Part shown: one piece after another, positions 18,588-26,523 of the stretch
Layout of the letters: the number at the start of each line of letters is the position of its first letter
How positions within the stretch are numbered: the first letter of the stretch is position 1
Assembly: GCA_946480715.1 (NCBI GenBank)
Contig: CAMLKK010000010.1
Location: 1-64,000, forward strand
Length of the DNA: 64,000 nt
Source of the DNA: an uncultured Bacteriovorax sp.
GTDB lineage: Bacteria; Bdellovibrionota; Bacteriovoracia; Bacteriovoracales; Bacteriovoracaceae
Direction: 5' to 3'
Notes under the pieces: generated by a model
The model's input: the letters and a program-made list of their open reading frames with translations, nothing else
Database searches by the model: none
What the model was told of the DNA's origin: nothing
Position numbers and translations under genes: made by a program

Positions 18588-18748
18588 GTTACTACGTTTT
18601 CGCCATCGTGGCTCAAACTGCGTAACCTCTCCTCAATCGCCTTTCGCTCGCTTCACGCTCGCTCAGCATTCACTGAATGCCGGCGATTTCGATTCGAATC
18701 CATTGCACTCCGAAATTTTTTAAGCAATCATCCTTCGGATGATCACTC
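18588..18748. other. Non-coding interval between the two tRNA-Ser 3' ends
   Basis: It holds a perfect palindrome GCATTCA-C-TGAATGC (18666-18680), a hairpin ATCATCC/GGATGAT with a 3-nt loop (18727-18743) and near-repeats of GCTCGCTTCACGCTCGCT. On the minus strand a tiny ATG frame (18613-18669, 18 residues, 6 of them Arg) is present. I see no real gene. Confidence 0.5.
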
Positions 18749-18754
18749 AAAAAA

Positions 18755-18845
18755 TGGCGGAGAACATGGGATTCGAACCCACGATACCCTTTTGAGGTAT
18801 ACTCCCTTTCCAAGGGAGCGCCTTCGACCACTCGGCCAATTCTCC
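18755..18845 (-). tRNA. tRNA-Ser(GGA)
   Basis: 91 nt on the minus strand including encoded CCA. The acceptor stem is GGAGAAT/GTTCTCC with discriminator G. The anticodon stem CTCCC/GGGAG encloses a loop with anticodon GGA, which reads UCC and UCU. A long variable arm (TACC...GGTA) and the T-loop GGTTCGAATCC are present, as expected for serine. It lies 24 nt after the radical SAM gene on the same strand. Confidence 0.95.
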
Positions 18846-18869
18846 GTTAAGATATTTTTATCATGAAGC

Positions 18870-19877
18870 TTAGTTACCGGAAAGAAATTTGAGTTCTTCT
18901 TCAGAATATTGAAGAAGCTCGAAGTGTCCGTCACGTGTTTGTAGTGGTGAAAATTCTAAAATAACGTATTTATCAAAATTTGGAAGAGTTTTAATTTCGT
19001 TAAGTATGTCTATCGTTACCTGTAGTTTGTTTGGTTGAATCATAAATTTCAATACTACACATTTGCCGAAGTGAGGTTTATTAATCGAAATCCATTCCAT
19101 TACCGTCGATATTTTTTTTACAAATACCGATTGTTTTGTGAAATCAGTATGCACCGAAATGTGTAGGCAGTCAGAGGCATCGAATAACCTTATAAGGTAA
19201 TCCGCCGGTTTGCTTCCATTGGTGTTAACTATTAAACGGTGACCGAAACTTTTAGCATATTCCAGAAATTCTATTAGATGTGGATGCATAGTAGGTTCAC
19301 CACCAGCAAGAATAAATTTTGCCTGATGAAAACGTCCGAAAATATGTGCATTGATTTTATCGACGAACTTCTTAAGCTGTTCAAGCGTAAGATCAGTTTC
19401 ACCCTTTGATCTCGTTACACAATAAGAACAAGTGAAATTACAGTTTTTGGTGATATCCCAGGTGATTGTGTACACATCTGTTGGATGAGTTGATTTTACA
19501 ACAATAACCTCTCCAAGTTCATTCACAGTAGGAACTTCGTCCTCATCAGTGGAAGCCCCAAGTAGAAGAGCGTATCGTCCTTCTTTTATTTTTGGTGTGT
19601 AGAAATCAGCAGCACAATGACAAATGCGATCGCACTTGATCCAGTCGCGCGCTTTCGGCAATTCGAAATCGAGACTCTCATAGACGTTGCCAATCTTCTC
19701 ACCAATTTGGCAGACACCTTTGTAAACATCTCCTTCGAAATTGATATGAAGTGTGTTGGCACCAATTGAACAAAGCCATCCCATCCATTTGTTCTCTCCA
19801 CGAGCAACAACCTCAAAATGGTTCGTCTTTGCTGAGCGACCATTTGAATCGATGTAAATAAGATCTTTGACTGACAT
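18870..19877 (-). CDS. Radical SAM protein with an N-terminal SPASM-like cysteine module
   Basis: 335 residues from the ATG at 19877 (a GTG three codons upstream is possible). The radical SAM cluster motif is CNFTCSYC (C-x3-C-x2-C, Cys ~146/150/153), followed by the GGEPTMHP SAM-binding motif and a normal half-barrel. Before it, residues ~30-95 contain Cys ~36, GVC (~56), an IGN turn and CDRICHC (Cys ~82/86/88). This resembles the auxiliary-cluster SPASM module, which normally follows the barrel. No substrate peptide or partner gene is visible. A tRNA-Ser gene follows on the same strand. Confidence 0.85.
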   Translation of the reverse strand: MSVKDLIYIDSNGRSAKTNHFEVVARGENKWMGWLCSIGANTLHINFEGDVYKGVCQIGEKIGNVYESLDFELPKARDWIKCDRICHCAADFYTPKIKEGRYALLLGASTDEDEVPTVNELGEVIVVKSTHPTDVYTITWDITKNCNFTCSYCVTRSKGETDLTLEQLKKFVDKINAHIFGRFHQAKFILAGGEPTMHPHLIEFLEYAKSFGHRLIVNTNGSKPADYLIRLFDASDCLHISVHTDFTKQSVFVKKISTVMEWISINKPHFGKCVVLKFMIQPNKLQVTIDILNEIKTLPNFDKYVILEFSPLQTRDGHFELLQYSEEELKFLSGN

Positions 19878-19948
19878 ACATTTCACTCGCTTTTTTGAGA
19901 GACAACTTAGTGAATACTGGGTATGTAAACATTCTAATGGAGATTCAT

Positions 19949-20443
19949 ATGAAGTTAATAGTCATTTTTTTGAGCTCACTTTTCGGTACACCGGTTTTCT
20001 CAATGGTTTCATCGGTTAATTGTCCGAGTGAAATCCACGTTGATTTTAGTGAAATTAAGAAAATCGAGCTATCTGAAGAGATTCAAAAGAACATTTTCTT
20101 GAAAATGTTTTGGGAAAAAATGATTCCTAGCGAACGCTATAATGAAACTTTTAAAATTTTAACCAGATCGGAATCAACTCTCTGTGTTTATGTTGGGAAT
20201 GGCAAAGTTGCTTATCTGCAAACAAACAATTTTGAAGACGAACTTATGGTGACGTACGATCGTGAACAAAACTCGTATTTTCGCCTTAAAATCACATCCT
20301 TTTCACCAAACCACATTGAACTGAGCAAACAAAATTTGAAGCTCTTATCACCGATTTTAGAGGCCGGAGGCGATTCCGTAACTCAAATCGGTGAGGGGCA
20401 AATCGGAGAGGCCGCATCAGTTAATCTCGGCGTTTTGCCTTGA
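19949..20443 (+). CDS. Small secreted protein of unknown function
   Basis: 164 residues from the ATG at 19949, which has GGAG 7 nt upstream; the longer frame from 19895 lacks such a site. An N-terminal signal peptide (KLIVIFLSSLFGTPVFSMVS) predicts export. The mature part is mixed alpha/beta with two Cys and no family I recognise. The stop codon overlaps the -35 box of the SRP RNA promoter. Confidence 0.65.
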   Translation: MKLIVIFLSSLFGTPVFSMVSSVNCPSEIHVDFSEIKKIELSEEIQKNIFLKMFWEKMIPSERYNETFKILTRSESTLCVYVGNGKVAYLQTNNFEDELMVTYDREQNSYFRLKITSFSPNHIELSKQNLKLLSPILEAGGDSVTQIGEGQIGEAASVNLGVLP

Positions 20444-20468
20444 CCAAAAACATCCCTTTGCATAGTAT
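20440..20468 (+). promoter_or_regulatory. Sigma-70 promoter of the SRP RNA gene
   Basis: TTGACC (20440-20445), a 17-nt spacer, and TAGTAT (20463-20468) place a start at about 20475-20477, exactly at the predicted 5' end of the RNA. Confidence 0.8.
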
Positions 20469-20476
20469 GACGAACG

Positions 20477-20573
20477 GTAGTTAGGGAGCGGCAAGGGTAT
20501 GTTCAGTGAACCCCGCCAGGTCCGGAAGGAAGCAACGGTGTCTGTTACTGCCTTGTGCTGTTTTCCTAGCTAC
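20477..20573 (+). ncRNA. ffs: Signal recognition particle 4.5S RNA (bacterial small type)
   Basis: About 97 nt. The core has the conserved apical SRP sequence: GTTCAGTGAACC, then CAGGTCCGGAAGGAAGCA with the GGAA tetraloop and the asymmetric loop bound by Ffh. The ends pair (GTAGTTAGGGA with TTCCTAGCTAC). A U-rich segment follows. It sits directly before dnaX, a neighbour order common in bacteria. Confidence 0.95.
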
Positions 20574-20674
20574 TTCTTTATTCTTCACTCTCAAATCAAT
20601 TTACTATTCCTCTAAAATTCATTACCTTTTAAGCTGAAAAAAAGTTTAAAGCTGCAAGATTTTCAAGGGATTAA

Positions 20675-22351
20675 ATGGCCTACCAAGTTCTCGCCAGGAA
20701 ATGGCGCCCCAAAAAATTTCAAGATGTCATCGGTCAAGAGCATGTGACGAAGTCACTACAAAACGCGATTGCCAAAGACAAAATCGGGCATGCTTACATG
20801 ATGGTGGGAACTCGTGGTGTTGGTAAAACATCTGTCGCGAGAATTTTTGCCAAAGCTATTCGTTGTGAAAATCTCACATCAGACATCAATGCCTGTGGAA
20901 CTTGCAAGGCCTGTTTAGACTTTGATACCGAAACTTCAATGAACGTCATCGAGATCGATGGTGCTTCAAATAATAGTGTTGATAATATCCGCGAACTCAT
21001 CAGCAACGTTCACTATCTTCCAACATCTGGAAGATTTAAAGTTTACATCATTGATGAAGTTCACATGCTTTCAACGAACGCATTCAACGCCCTTTTAAAA
21101 ACCTTAGAAGAGCCGCCTGCACATGTTGTTTTTATCTTTGCAACAACAGAAGCACAAAAACTTTTGGGAACTGTTCTCTCGCGATGTCAGCGTTTTGATT
21201 TCAGAAATGTCTCAGTTGCAAGACTGGTTGAGCATGTTAAAGAAATTTCAAAAGCAGAAGGAATCCAATTCGAGAATGATGAACTCATTCAGCAGCTTGC
21301 GATTTTAGGTCGAGGTTCAGTAAGAGATACTCTTTCATTGCTCGATCAGGTTTTGACTTTCTCGGAAAACAATTTCATCAAAGAGGAGTCGTTTACGACT
21401 TCTTTAGGTGTAGCTGGACCAAAGTCAGTTAGAAAATTAATTTCTATGCTTTACCAAGGTGACACAGAACCATTGAGCAGGCTTTACAACAAACTGCTTG
21501 AAGAAAATGTTCCGGCCAAAAATATTGCATCGTCTTTATTGGACGAAATGTATAGTGATCTCAAGCAAGTTCAGTTGCCACTTGATTTATCAAGAGCAGA
21601 ACTAATCTGGGTTTACGAAACCATCGCGAAAGAAACGCCTTGGATTTTTGAATCGATTACTCCCGAAAAAACGTTAGAAGTTCTTTTGTACAAAGTTGCC
21701 ATGAGAAGAAGCTTCTTTAACCAAACGATAGTTGGTTCGAATGTATCTCAACCCACGACAACTGTTAGTAAGACAGAAAAAGTTGAAACACCTAAAGCAG
21801 AATCTGTAGGAGAGAAACTACAGTCTCTCATGCAAGAAGCCGCTCTTGAGCTAAAGCAAGAAACTATAAATACTCCTATACCGAAAAAAGAAGAAGTCGC
21901 ATCTGTTGTCGAAACAACAGAAACGCGCGATCTCACGTGGGAAGGATTTTTAACTTTCCTTTCCTCTAAATCACCAGCATCAGCTTCGAATTTAGAACAA
22001 GGTAACACTCTCTCGCCTCTTTCATTGGATAATGGAAGATTACATATAGAGCTTGGGTTTAGTTATTCAGGTTTGGTTTTCTTGGAATATTTAAGAGAAG
22101 AGTCTGTCTTTGAAAAGTTGCTCAAAAACTTGAGTGAGTATTTCAGTGTAGACAAAAAATTTATTCAGCTAGAATTAAAGGAAGTCGCTTCTTCTGAAAA
22201 TTTTGTTTCGACTGCTGACCTGAGAGAACAACAGGAACAAATTTCAATGCAAGATAAAATTGAACAATTCAAAAGCAATCCGCTTTTGAAGGAAGCGGAA
22301 AAGCTGTTCAACGCAAAAGTCGATAAAGTTATTATTGAAAATAAAAAATAG
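20675..22351 (+). CDS. dnaX: DNA polymerase III subunits tau/gamma
   Basis: 558 residues. It is the clamp-loader ATPase of the replisome. The N-terminus (YQVLARKWRPKKFQDVIGQ) is diagnostic; Walker A is GTRGVGKTS, the zinc module has CENLT...CGTCKAC, Walker B is IIDEVHML and sensor 1 is FIFATTEAQKLLGTVLSRCQ. Residues beyond ~370 form the variable linker and a short tau-like tail. I see no obvious A-rich slippery site for a separate gamma form. First protein gene of dnaX-ebfC-recR-roadblock-mglA. Confidence 0.96.
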   Translation: MAYQVLARKWRPKKFQDVIGQEHVTKSLQNAIAKDKIGHAYMMVGTRGVGKTSVARIFAKAIRCENLTSDINACGTCKACLDFDTETSMNVIEIDGASNNSVDNIRELISNVHYLPTSGRFKVYIIDEVHMLSTNAFNALLKTLEEPPAHVVFIFATTEAQKLLGTVLSRCQRFDFRNVSVARLVEHVKEISKAEGIQFENDELIQQLAILGRGSVRDTLSLLDQVLTFSENNFIKEESFTTSLGVAGPKSVRKLISMLYQGDTEPLSRLYNKLLEENVPAKNIASSLLDEMYSDLKQVQLPLDLSRAELIWVYETIAKETPWIFESITPEKTLEVLLYKVAMRRSFFNQTIVGSNVSQPTTTVSKTEKVETPKAESVGEKLQSLMQEAALELKQETINTPIPKKEEVASVVETTETRDLTWEGFLTFLSSKSPASASNLEQGNTLSPLSLDNGRLHIELGFSYSGLVFLEYLREESVFEKLLKNLSEYFSVDKKFIQLELKEVASSENFVSTADLREQQEQISMQDKIEQFKSNPLLKEAEKLFNAKVDKVIIENKK

Positions 22352-22360
22352 GAGTTAGTG

Positions 22361-22672
22361 ATGAAAGGTATGCAAAACCTCATGAAACAAGCACAACAGA
22401 TGCAACAAAAAATGGCCACTCTACAAAAAGAATTAGAGAGCCGTGAGATTGAAACATCTTCTGGTGGTGGAATGATTAAAATTAAAATCACTGGGAAACA
22501 ACAAATTGTTTCAATTGCAATCAACAAAGAATGTGTTGATCCTAACGATGTAGCTGGTCTAGAAGATCTAGTTAAGACAGCTGTAAATCAGGCCATTAAA
22601 GAATCACAAGATATGGTTTCTGGTGCTATGTCGAAAATCACTGGCGGACTTAACATTCCAGGAATGTTCTAA
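22361..22672 (+). CDS. ebfC: YbaB/EbfC nucleoid-associated DNA-binding protein
   Basis: 103 residues from the ATG at 22361 with GGAG 6 nt upstream, overlapping the dnaX stop region. It starts with a Gln/Lys-rich coiled helix (MQNLMKQAQQMQQKMATLQ), then the SGGGMIKIKITGKQQIVSI strand pair typical of YbaB. Dimers bind DNA and are thought to help RecR/RecFOR or nucleoid structure. Its place between dnaX and recR is conserved widely. Confidence 0.95.
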   Translation: MKGMQNLMKQAQQMQQKMATLQKELESREIETSSGGGMIKIKITGKQQIVSIAINKECVDPNDVAGLEDLVKTAVNQAIKESQDMVSGAMSKITGGLNIPGMF

Positions 22673-22674
22673 GA

Positions 22675-23268
22675 ATGGAACTTCCTGAAAAATTGCTCAA
22701 AGTCGTTAAGCAGTTTTCTCGTCTGCCTGGTGTAGGTGAGAAAACAGCACTGCGCCAATCCTTAATCATGACAAAATGGAATAAGGCAGATTTGGTGGAG
22801 TTTGCGAACGCCTTAAAAAGTCTCGCAGAACTAAATCACTGTGAAAAGTGTGGAATGTTCTGTGATGAACGCCTTTGTAAAATTTGTATGGATAGTGTCC
22901 GTAGTCACGCAAAAACATTATGTGTTGTTGAATCAGTTACTGATTGTCTGGCCATTGAAAGAAGCGGACATTTTAAAGGAAAATTCCATATCCTTTTTGG
23001 AGTTCTTAATCCCCTACTTGGTATTGGGCCAGATGAATTGAAGCTCGATTATCTCGTTGAAAGAATCAAAAACGAACATGTTGATGAAGTTATTCTTGCA
23101 GTTAATCCTTCTGTTGAAGGTGATGCTACATGCGCCTACATCAAACAATCATTACCGAATGAAGTGCGAGTTGATCGCATTGGGTTTGGTATTCCAATGG
23201 GTGGAAGTTTAGAGTTTGTTGATTCGTTAACCATCACTAAAGCACTTGAAAACCGCAGGCACTTATAA
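22675..23268 (+). CDS. recR: Recombination mediator RecR
   Basis: 197 residues, full length. There is an N-terminal helix-hairpin-helix (LPGVGEKTALR), a four-Cys zinc finger (CEKCGMFCDERLCKIC), and a Toprim domain beginning LCVVESVTDCLAIE. It forms the ring that loads RecA with RecF/RecO. It starts 2 nt after ebfC. Confidence 0.96.
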   Translation: MELPEKLLKVVKQFSRLPGVGEKTALRQSLIMTKWNKADLVEFANALKSLAELNHCEKCGMFCDERLCKICMDSVRSHAKTLCVVESVTDCLAIERSGHFKGKFHILFGVLNPLLGIGPDELKLDYLVERIKNEHVDEVILAVNPSVEGDATCAYIKQSLPNEVRVDRIGFGIPMGGSLEFVDSLTITKALENRRHL

Positions 23269-23278
23269 TTGAGGACCA

Positions 23279-23809
23279 ATGAATAATTCTTCTCGCATAC
23301 CTAAATATGTTGAAGCTTTTTTTAAATCCTGCGAGATTGATGAAAAGATCAATCGTTTTTCTTTTTTCATGATTCGTTATGATGGAGTTGTTCTCTATCA
23401 CAATAACAATCTTGGAAACTCGATGACTAAATCATCAATTGGAGCTCTTCTTGGAGGGGTCTGGCAGGCGGCTAAAGCGCTTGCTGATTTTATCCCGCAA
23501 GATAAGCGAAGCGAAGGCTATCGCTTGAGTTTCGATACTTCTGATCAGGGAATTTATATTGTACCGATCACCAACAACTACGAAGAACTATATCTTGGTC
23601 TTATCTATCATGATGAGGTCAATCCCGGATTCATCAAAAGCAAAATGAGAGAAATGGCGGGCAGTTTTAGTGAATTTTTAGAACATGAATTAGCAATGCA
23701 TGCGAAGAAGCAAGGCAAAGACCAGAGTTCAAAAACTTCTGGTGAATTTTTATTCGGTGATATTTCTGATGCAGAAATGGACCGTTTATTTTCATTTGTA
23801 TCGAACTAA
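23279..23809 (+). CDS. Roadblock/LC7-like protein, candidate MglB partner of MglA
   Basis: 176 residues starting 10 nt after recR and ending 13 nt before mglA. The pattern FFMIRYDGVVLYH, a long helix (SSIGALLGGVWQAAKALADF), a strand pair (QGIYIVPITNNYEELYLGLIY) and a final helix fit a roadblock/LC7 fold, the fold of MglB, which is the GTPase-activating partner of MglA in Myxococcus. Identity is too low by eye to be sure; the position directly before mglA is the main support. The Lys/Ser-rich tail ends in an acidic helix. Confidence 0.55.
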   Translation: MNNSSRIPKYVEAFFKSCEIDEKINRFSFFMIRYDGVVLYHNNNLGNSMTKSSIGALLGGVWQAAKALADFIPQDKRSEGYRLSFDTSDQGIYIVPITNNYEELYLGLIYHDEVNPGFIKSKMREMAGSFSEFLEHELAMHAKKQGKDQSSKTSGEFLFGDISDAEMDRLFSFVSN

Positions 23810-23822
23810 GAAGGGTTGATAG

Positions 23823-24413
23823 ATGTCATTTGTAAATTACGTTACTAAAGAAGTGAATTGTAAAATCGTCTACTATGGGCCAGGACTTGGCGGTAAGACG
23901 ACAAATATTCAATACGTTTATCAAAAAACGAGTGGTGATTCTAAGGGAAACATTATCTCACTCAATACTGAAAATGAGCGCACGTTATTCTTTGATTTTC
24001 TTCCTTTAGATCTGGGAGAAATTAGAGGATTTAAAACTCGCTTTCACCTCTACACTGTTCCAGGACAGGTCTTCTATGAAGCTTCAAGAAAGCTTATTTT
24101 AAGAGGTGTAGATGGCGTTGTCTTCGTTGCTGATTCACAAGTTGAAAGAATGGAAGCCAATCTCGAATCGCTAAAATCGCTGGAAAAAAACTTAACGGAT
24201 CAAGGTTACGATATTAGTAAAATTCCTCTGGTTATGCAGTGGAATAAGCGCGATTTACCGAATACAACTTCGGTCTTAGATCTTCACAATGCTTTAAATA
24301 AATGGAAAGTCCCTGAGTTCGAAGCAGTGGCCATGAAAGGAACTGGTGTTTTCGATACACTAAAAATGATCTCGAAACTCGTACTTATGAATTTGAAAGG
24401 TGGACTAGAGTAA
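23823..24413 (+). CDS. mglA: Ras-like polarity GTPase MglA
   Basis: 196 residues. It begins MSFVNYVTKEVNCKIVYYGP with the P-loop GPGLGGKTT. A Thr-rich switch region follows, then the MglA-specific TVPGQVFYEASRKLILRGVDGVVFVAD and the base-binding NKRD (MQWNKRDLP). MglA proteins mark a cell pole and control gliding in myxobacteria and, in Bdellovibrio, prey entry. Its own SD (AAGGGTTGAT) is weak. The stop overlaps the convergent hydrolase gene by 9 nt. Confidence 0.95.
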   Translation: MSFVNYVTKEVNCKIVYYGPGLGGKTTNIQYVYQKTSGDSKGNIISLNTENERTLFFDFLPLDLGEIRGFKTRFHLYTVPGQVFYEASRKLILRGVDGVVFVADSQVERMEANLESLKSLEKNLTDQGYDISKIPLVMQWNKRDLPNTTSVLDLHNALNKWKVPEFEAVAMKGTGVFDTLKMISKLVLMNLKGGLE

Positions 24414-25592
24414 TTTTTTGTATTCAAGAAAAATGAGATGAGCTTTCATCAATGCTTCTTGATCATAAAAACTTGAACGACTTCCTACTAAATGGTGACC
24501 CTCTAAAACGCCGAGATTAATTCCTTTGAAATAGTAAGGGAATTGAGCATTTTCAACATCTACAACGCCATCATTAGATTTCTGACTTCTAAAAATAGCT
24601 TTAGTTATCATCATCCAAACGTGCGAGTTATGCCACTTGGATTCGAAAGCAATGGCCGTATAGAAAGGAGCTTTGGGAAGCAGAGAATGATTCTTTTTAA
24701 ACCAGCTCTCACGATAATTTTTTGAAAGAGATTTTTGAAGTTCTTTTGCGATGAGATCAATATCACGTCCTAAGAATTTCTTGGAAACGTTCTCTGGAAT
24801 GCGACCAAGAGAATTTGCCATTTGAAGCAGACGATTATTTATGTGATCACTTCCCATAATAGGAGTAGCTATGAAGGAAACACCAACAATGTTTTTTGAG
24901 AGTTTTTCACCTTTAGATCGCAAGTAATGAAGAGTATCAATACCACCTTTTGAAAAACAGAAAAACCAAAGGCGTTCGTCTGGTTTTTTTTCCAGGTAAT
25001 CTTCAATTTGTTTTTTTAATAACAGTGAATTTTCGCGCGAACCTTTTTTTCCATCAACAACAGGAGCGATGTGTTTAACACCGCATTCATCGAGAAGTGC
25101 TTCGGCTCCTCTTTGAAAGGCCGGAGTGGAGAAAATTTCGTTCAACACGCCTGAAACTAAAACAATCGTGACATTGATTTTGGGAATTTTTAAAGGTGTT
25201 CTGTAATCGATAGCAAGATGATCGTGGGCGAGTTCATGATAAATCGTTTTGAAGATTTCATGATCTGAAGCTTCGATAGATCTTTTGTTAACAACGCTTG
25301 CAATGATTTCTTGAGCGCTTTCACTTTTGAGATTTATGTTTTCGAGTGTGCTGATATCAAAAAAAGATTTAAGAACGGAGAAAGCTGAACGAGAGAGCCA
25401 GATACCTGAGTTTGTAATTGAAATGAAGGTTTTAAGAATTTCTCGTTTAGCCCTTAGTGATTTGATTTGCTGGATATTGAAGATAAATTCTGCCATCGTC
25501 GTCTCTTTGGCATAGTTCAACGTCGCAGTGTTTTTCTGAATGCGAGAAACATAATGTGAGAAAGATTTAGAAAGGTTATTCAAAGCATTCAT
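24405..25592 (-). CDS. Putative alpha/beta hydrolase (lipase-like)
   Basis: 395 residues, no signal peptide. The first ~140 residues are helical and unrecognised. From residue ~139 an alpha/beta hydrolase core begins (INVTIVLVSGVLNE); the nucleophile elbow is FSKGG with Ser ~214, and a late Asp (NDGVVDV) and His (EGHHLVG) complete a likely triad. The glycine before the elbow is replaced by Cys-Phe, unlike classic GxSxG. Substrate unknown. It diverges from mtnP and converges on mglA. Confidence 0.6.
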   Translation of the reverse strand: MNALNNLSKSFSHYVSRIQKNTATLNYAKETTMAEFIFNIQQIKSLRAKREILKTFISITNSGIWLSRSAFSVLKSFFDISTLENINLKSESAQEIIASVVNKRSIEASDHEIFKTIYHELAHDHLAIDYRTPLKIPKINVTIVLVSGVLNEIFSTPAFQRGAEALLDECGVKHIAPVVDGKKGSRENSLLLKKQIEDYLEKKPDERLWFFCFSKGGIDTLHYLRSKGEKLSKNIVGVSFIATPIMGSDHINNRLLQMANSLGRIPENVSKKFLGRDIDLIAKELQKSLSKNYRESWFKKNHSLLPKAPFYTAIAFESKWHNSHVWMMITKAIFRSQKSNDGVVDVENAQFPYYFKGINLGVLEGHHLVGSRSSFYDQEALMKAHLIFLEYKKLL

Positions 25593-25677
25593 CCAATATA
25601 TTTTTAAATTCCCACAGGGACCACTAAAGAGTATGATTGTTGCATAGTGAAGTTTTAATCGTCAAATCGAGGTGTTT

Positions 25678-26523
25678 GTGAACCCAATTAAATTAGGTAT
25701 TATCGGTGGAAGCGGCGTATACAAAATTGAAGGAATTGAAGTCGTAAAAGAGCATAAGGTTACGACACCATTTGGAAATCCTACGTCTGAAATTATTGAA
25801 GCGAAATTAAACGGTCATTCATTTTACTTTCTTCCTCGTCATGGGAAAAATCACTCGTTCACTCCAAGCGAAGTCAACTATCGTGCAAACATATTTGCTT
25901 TAAAAAAGCTTGGTGTTGATACAATTATTTCTGTATCAGCAGTAGGTTCTTTAAAAGAAGAATATCCACCAACAAGTTTTGTTATCGTTGATCAATTTAT
26001 TGATTGGACGAAAGGAAAAAGAGAAAGAACTTTTTTCAACAATGGTTTTGTAGGACACGTGTCTGTTGCAAATCCTGTAGAAAAAGGACTGCAAGATATT
26101 TTAGTGCAAGCTTGCCGTGATGAAAAAATCAAACACGGTGTAGGTGGATCTTATATTTGTATCGAAGGCCCACAGTTCTCATCAAAAGCAGAGTCGAATA
26201 TCTATAGAAGTTTTGGTGCTAGCGTAATCGGTATGACGAACGTTCCAGAAGCATATCTCGCTAAAGAAGCAGGTATGGCATACGCAACAATCGCAATGGT
26301 TACAGATTACGATTGCTGGAAAGAAGAACACTGTACACTAGAAGAAATTATGAAAGTTATGGCGACAAACAATCAACAAGCACACGCGGTTTTAAAAAGA
26401 TTGATCCCACAACTTTCTCAAAACCCTCTGAAGTTCCAAAAAGAAAATACATATGCAGTTCTTTCAAAACCAGCTCAAATGACAGCTGAGCAAACTGAAA
26501 TGCTAGAAGTGTTGATGCGATAA
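25678..26523 (+). CDS. mtnP: S-methyl-5'-thioadenosine phosphorylase
   Basis: 281 residues. It cleaves methylthioadenosine with phosphate, the first step of methionine salvage. GIIGGSGVY, TPFGNPTSEI, RHGKNHSFTPSEVNYRAN and the GMTNVPEAYLAKEAGMAY block are diagnostic of the MTAP branch of the PNP family. I choose the GTG at 25678, because the SD GAGG overlaps an earlier GTG at 25672. The stop overlaps the rsmH start (TAATG), so it is translationally linked to the dcw cluster, in the place mraZ normally fills. Confidence 0.92.
   Translation: MNPIKLGIIGGSGVYKIEGIEVVKEHKVTTPFGNPTSEIIEAKLNGHSFYFLPRHGKNHSFTPSEVNYRANIFALKKLGVDTIISVSAVGSLKEEYPPTSFVIVDQFIDWTKGKRERTFFNNGFVGHVSVANPVEKGLQDILVQACRDEKIKHGVGGSYICIEGPQFSSKAESNIYRSFGASVIGMTNVPEAYLAKEAGMAYATIAMVTDYDCWKEEHCTLEEIMKVMATNNQQAHAVLKRLIPQLSQNPLKFQKENTYAVLSKPAQMTAEQTEMLEVLMR

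Noticed and set aside
18561..18775. The tRNA 3'-end repeat as the att sites of a complete mobile element
   Set aside because: Only 161 bp lie between the copies and no integrase or cargo is present, so it cannot be an intact element.
18498..18934. Open frames on both strands across the tRNA-Ser gene
   Set aside because: They are translations of the tRNA and its flanks; the phrase like GIRTHDTLLRYTPFPRERL is a well-known false protein from tRNA-Ser.
20675..22351. Programmed frameshift in dnaX producing gamma
   Set aside because: No A-AAA-AAG type slippery heptamer with a following stop in the -1 frame was evident at the expected place.
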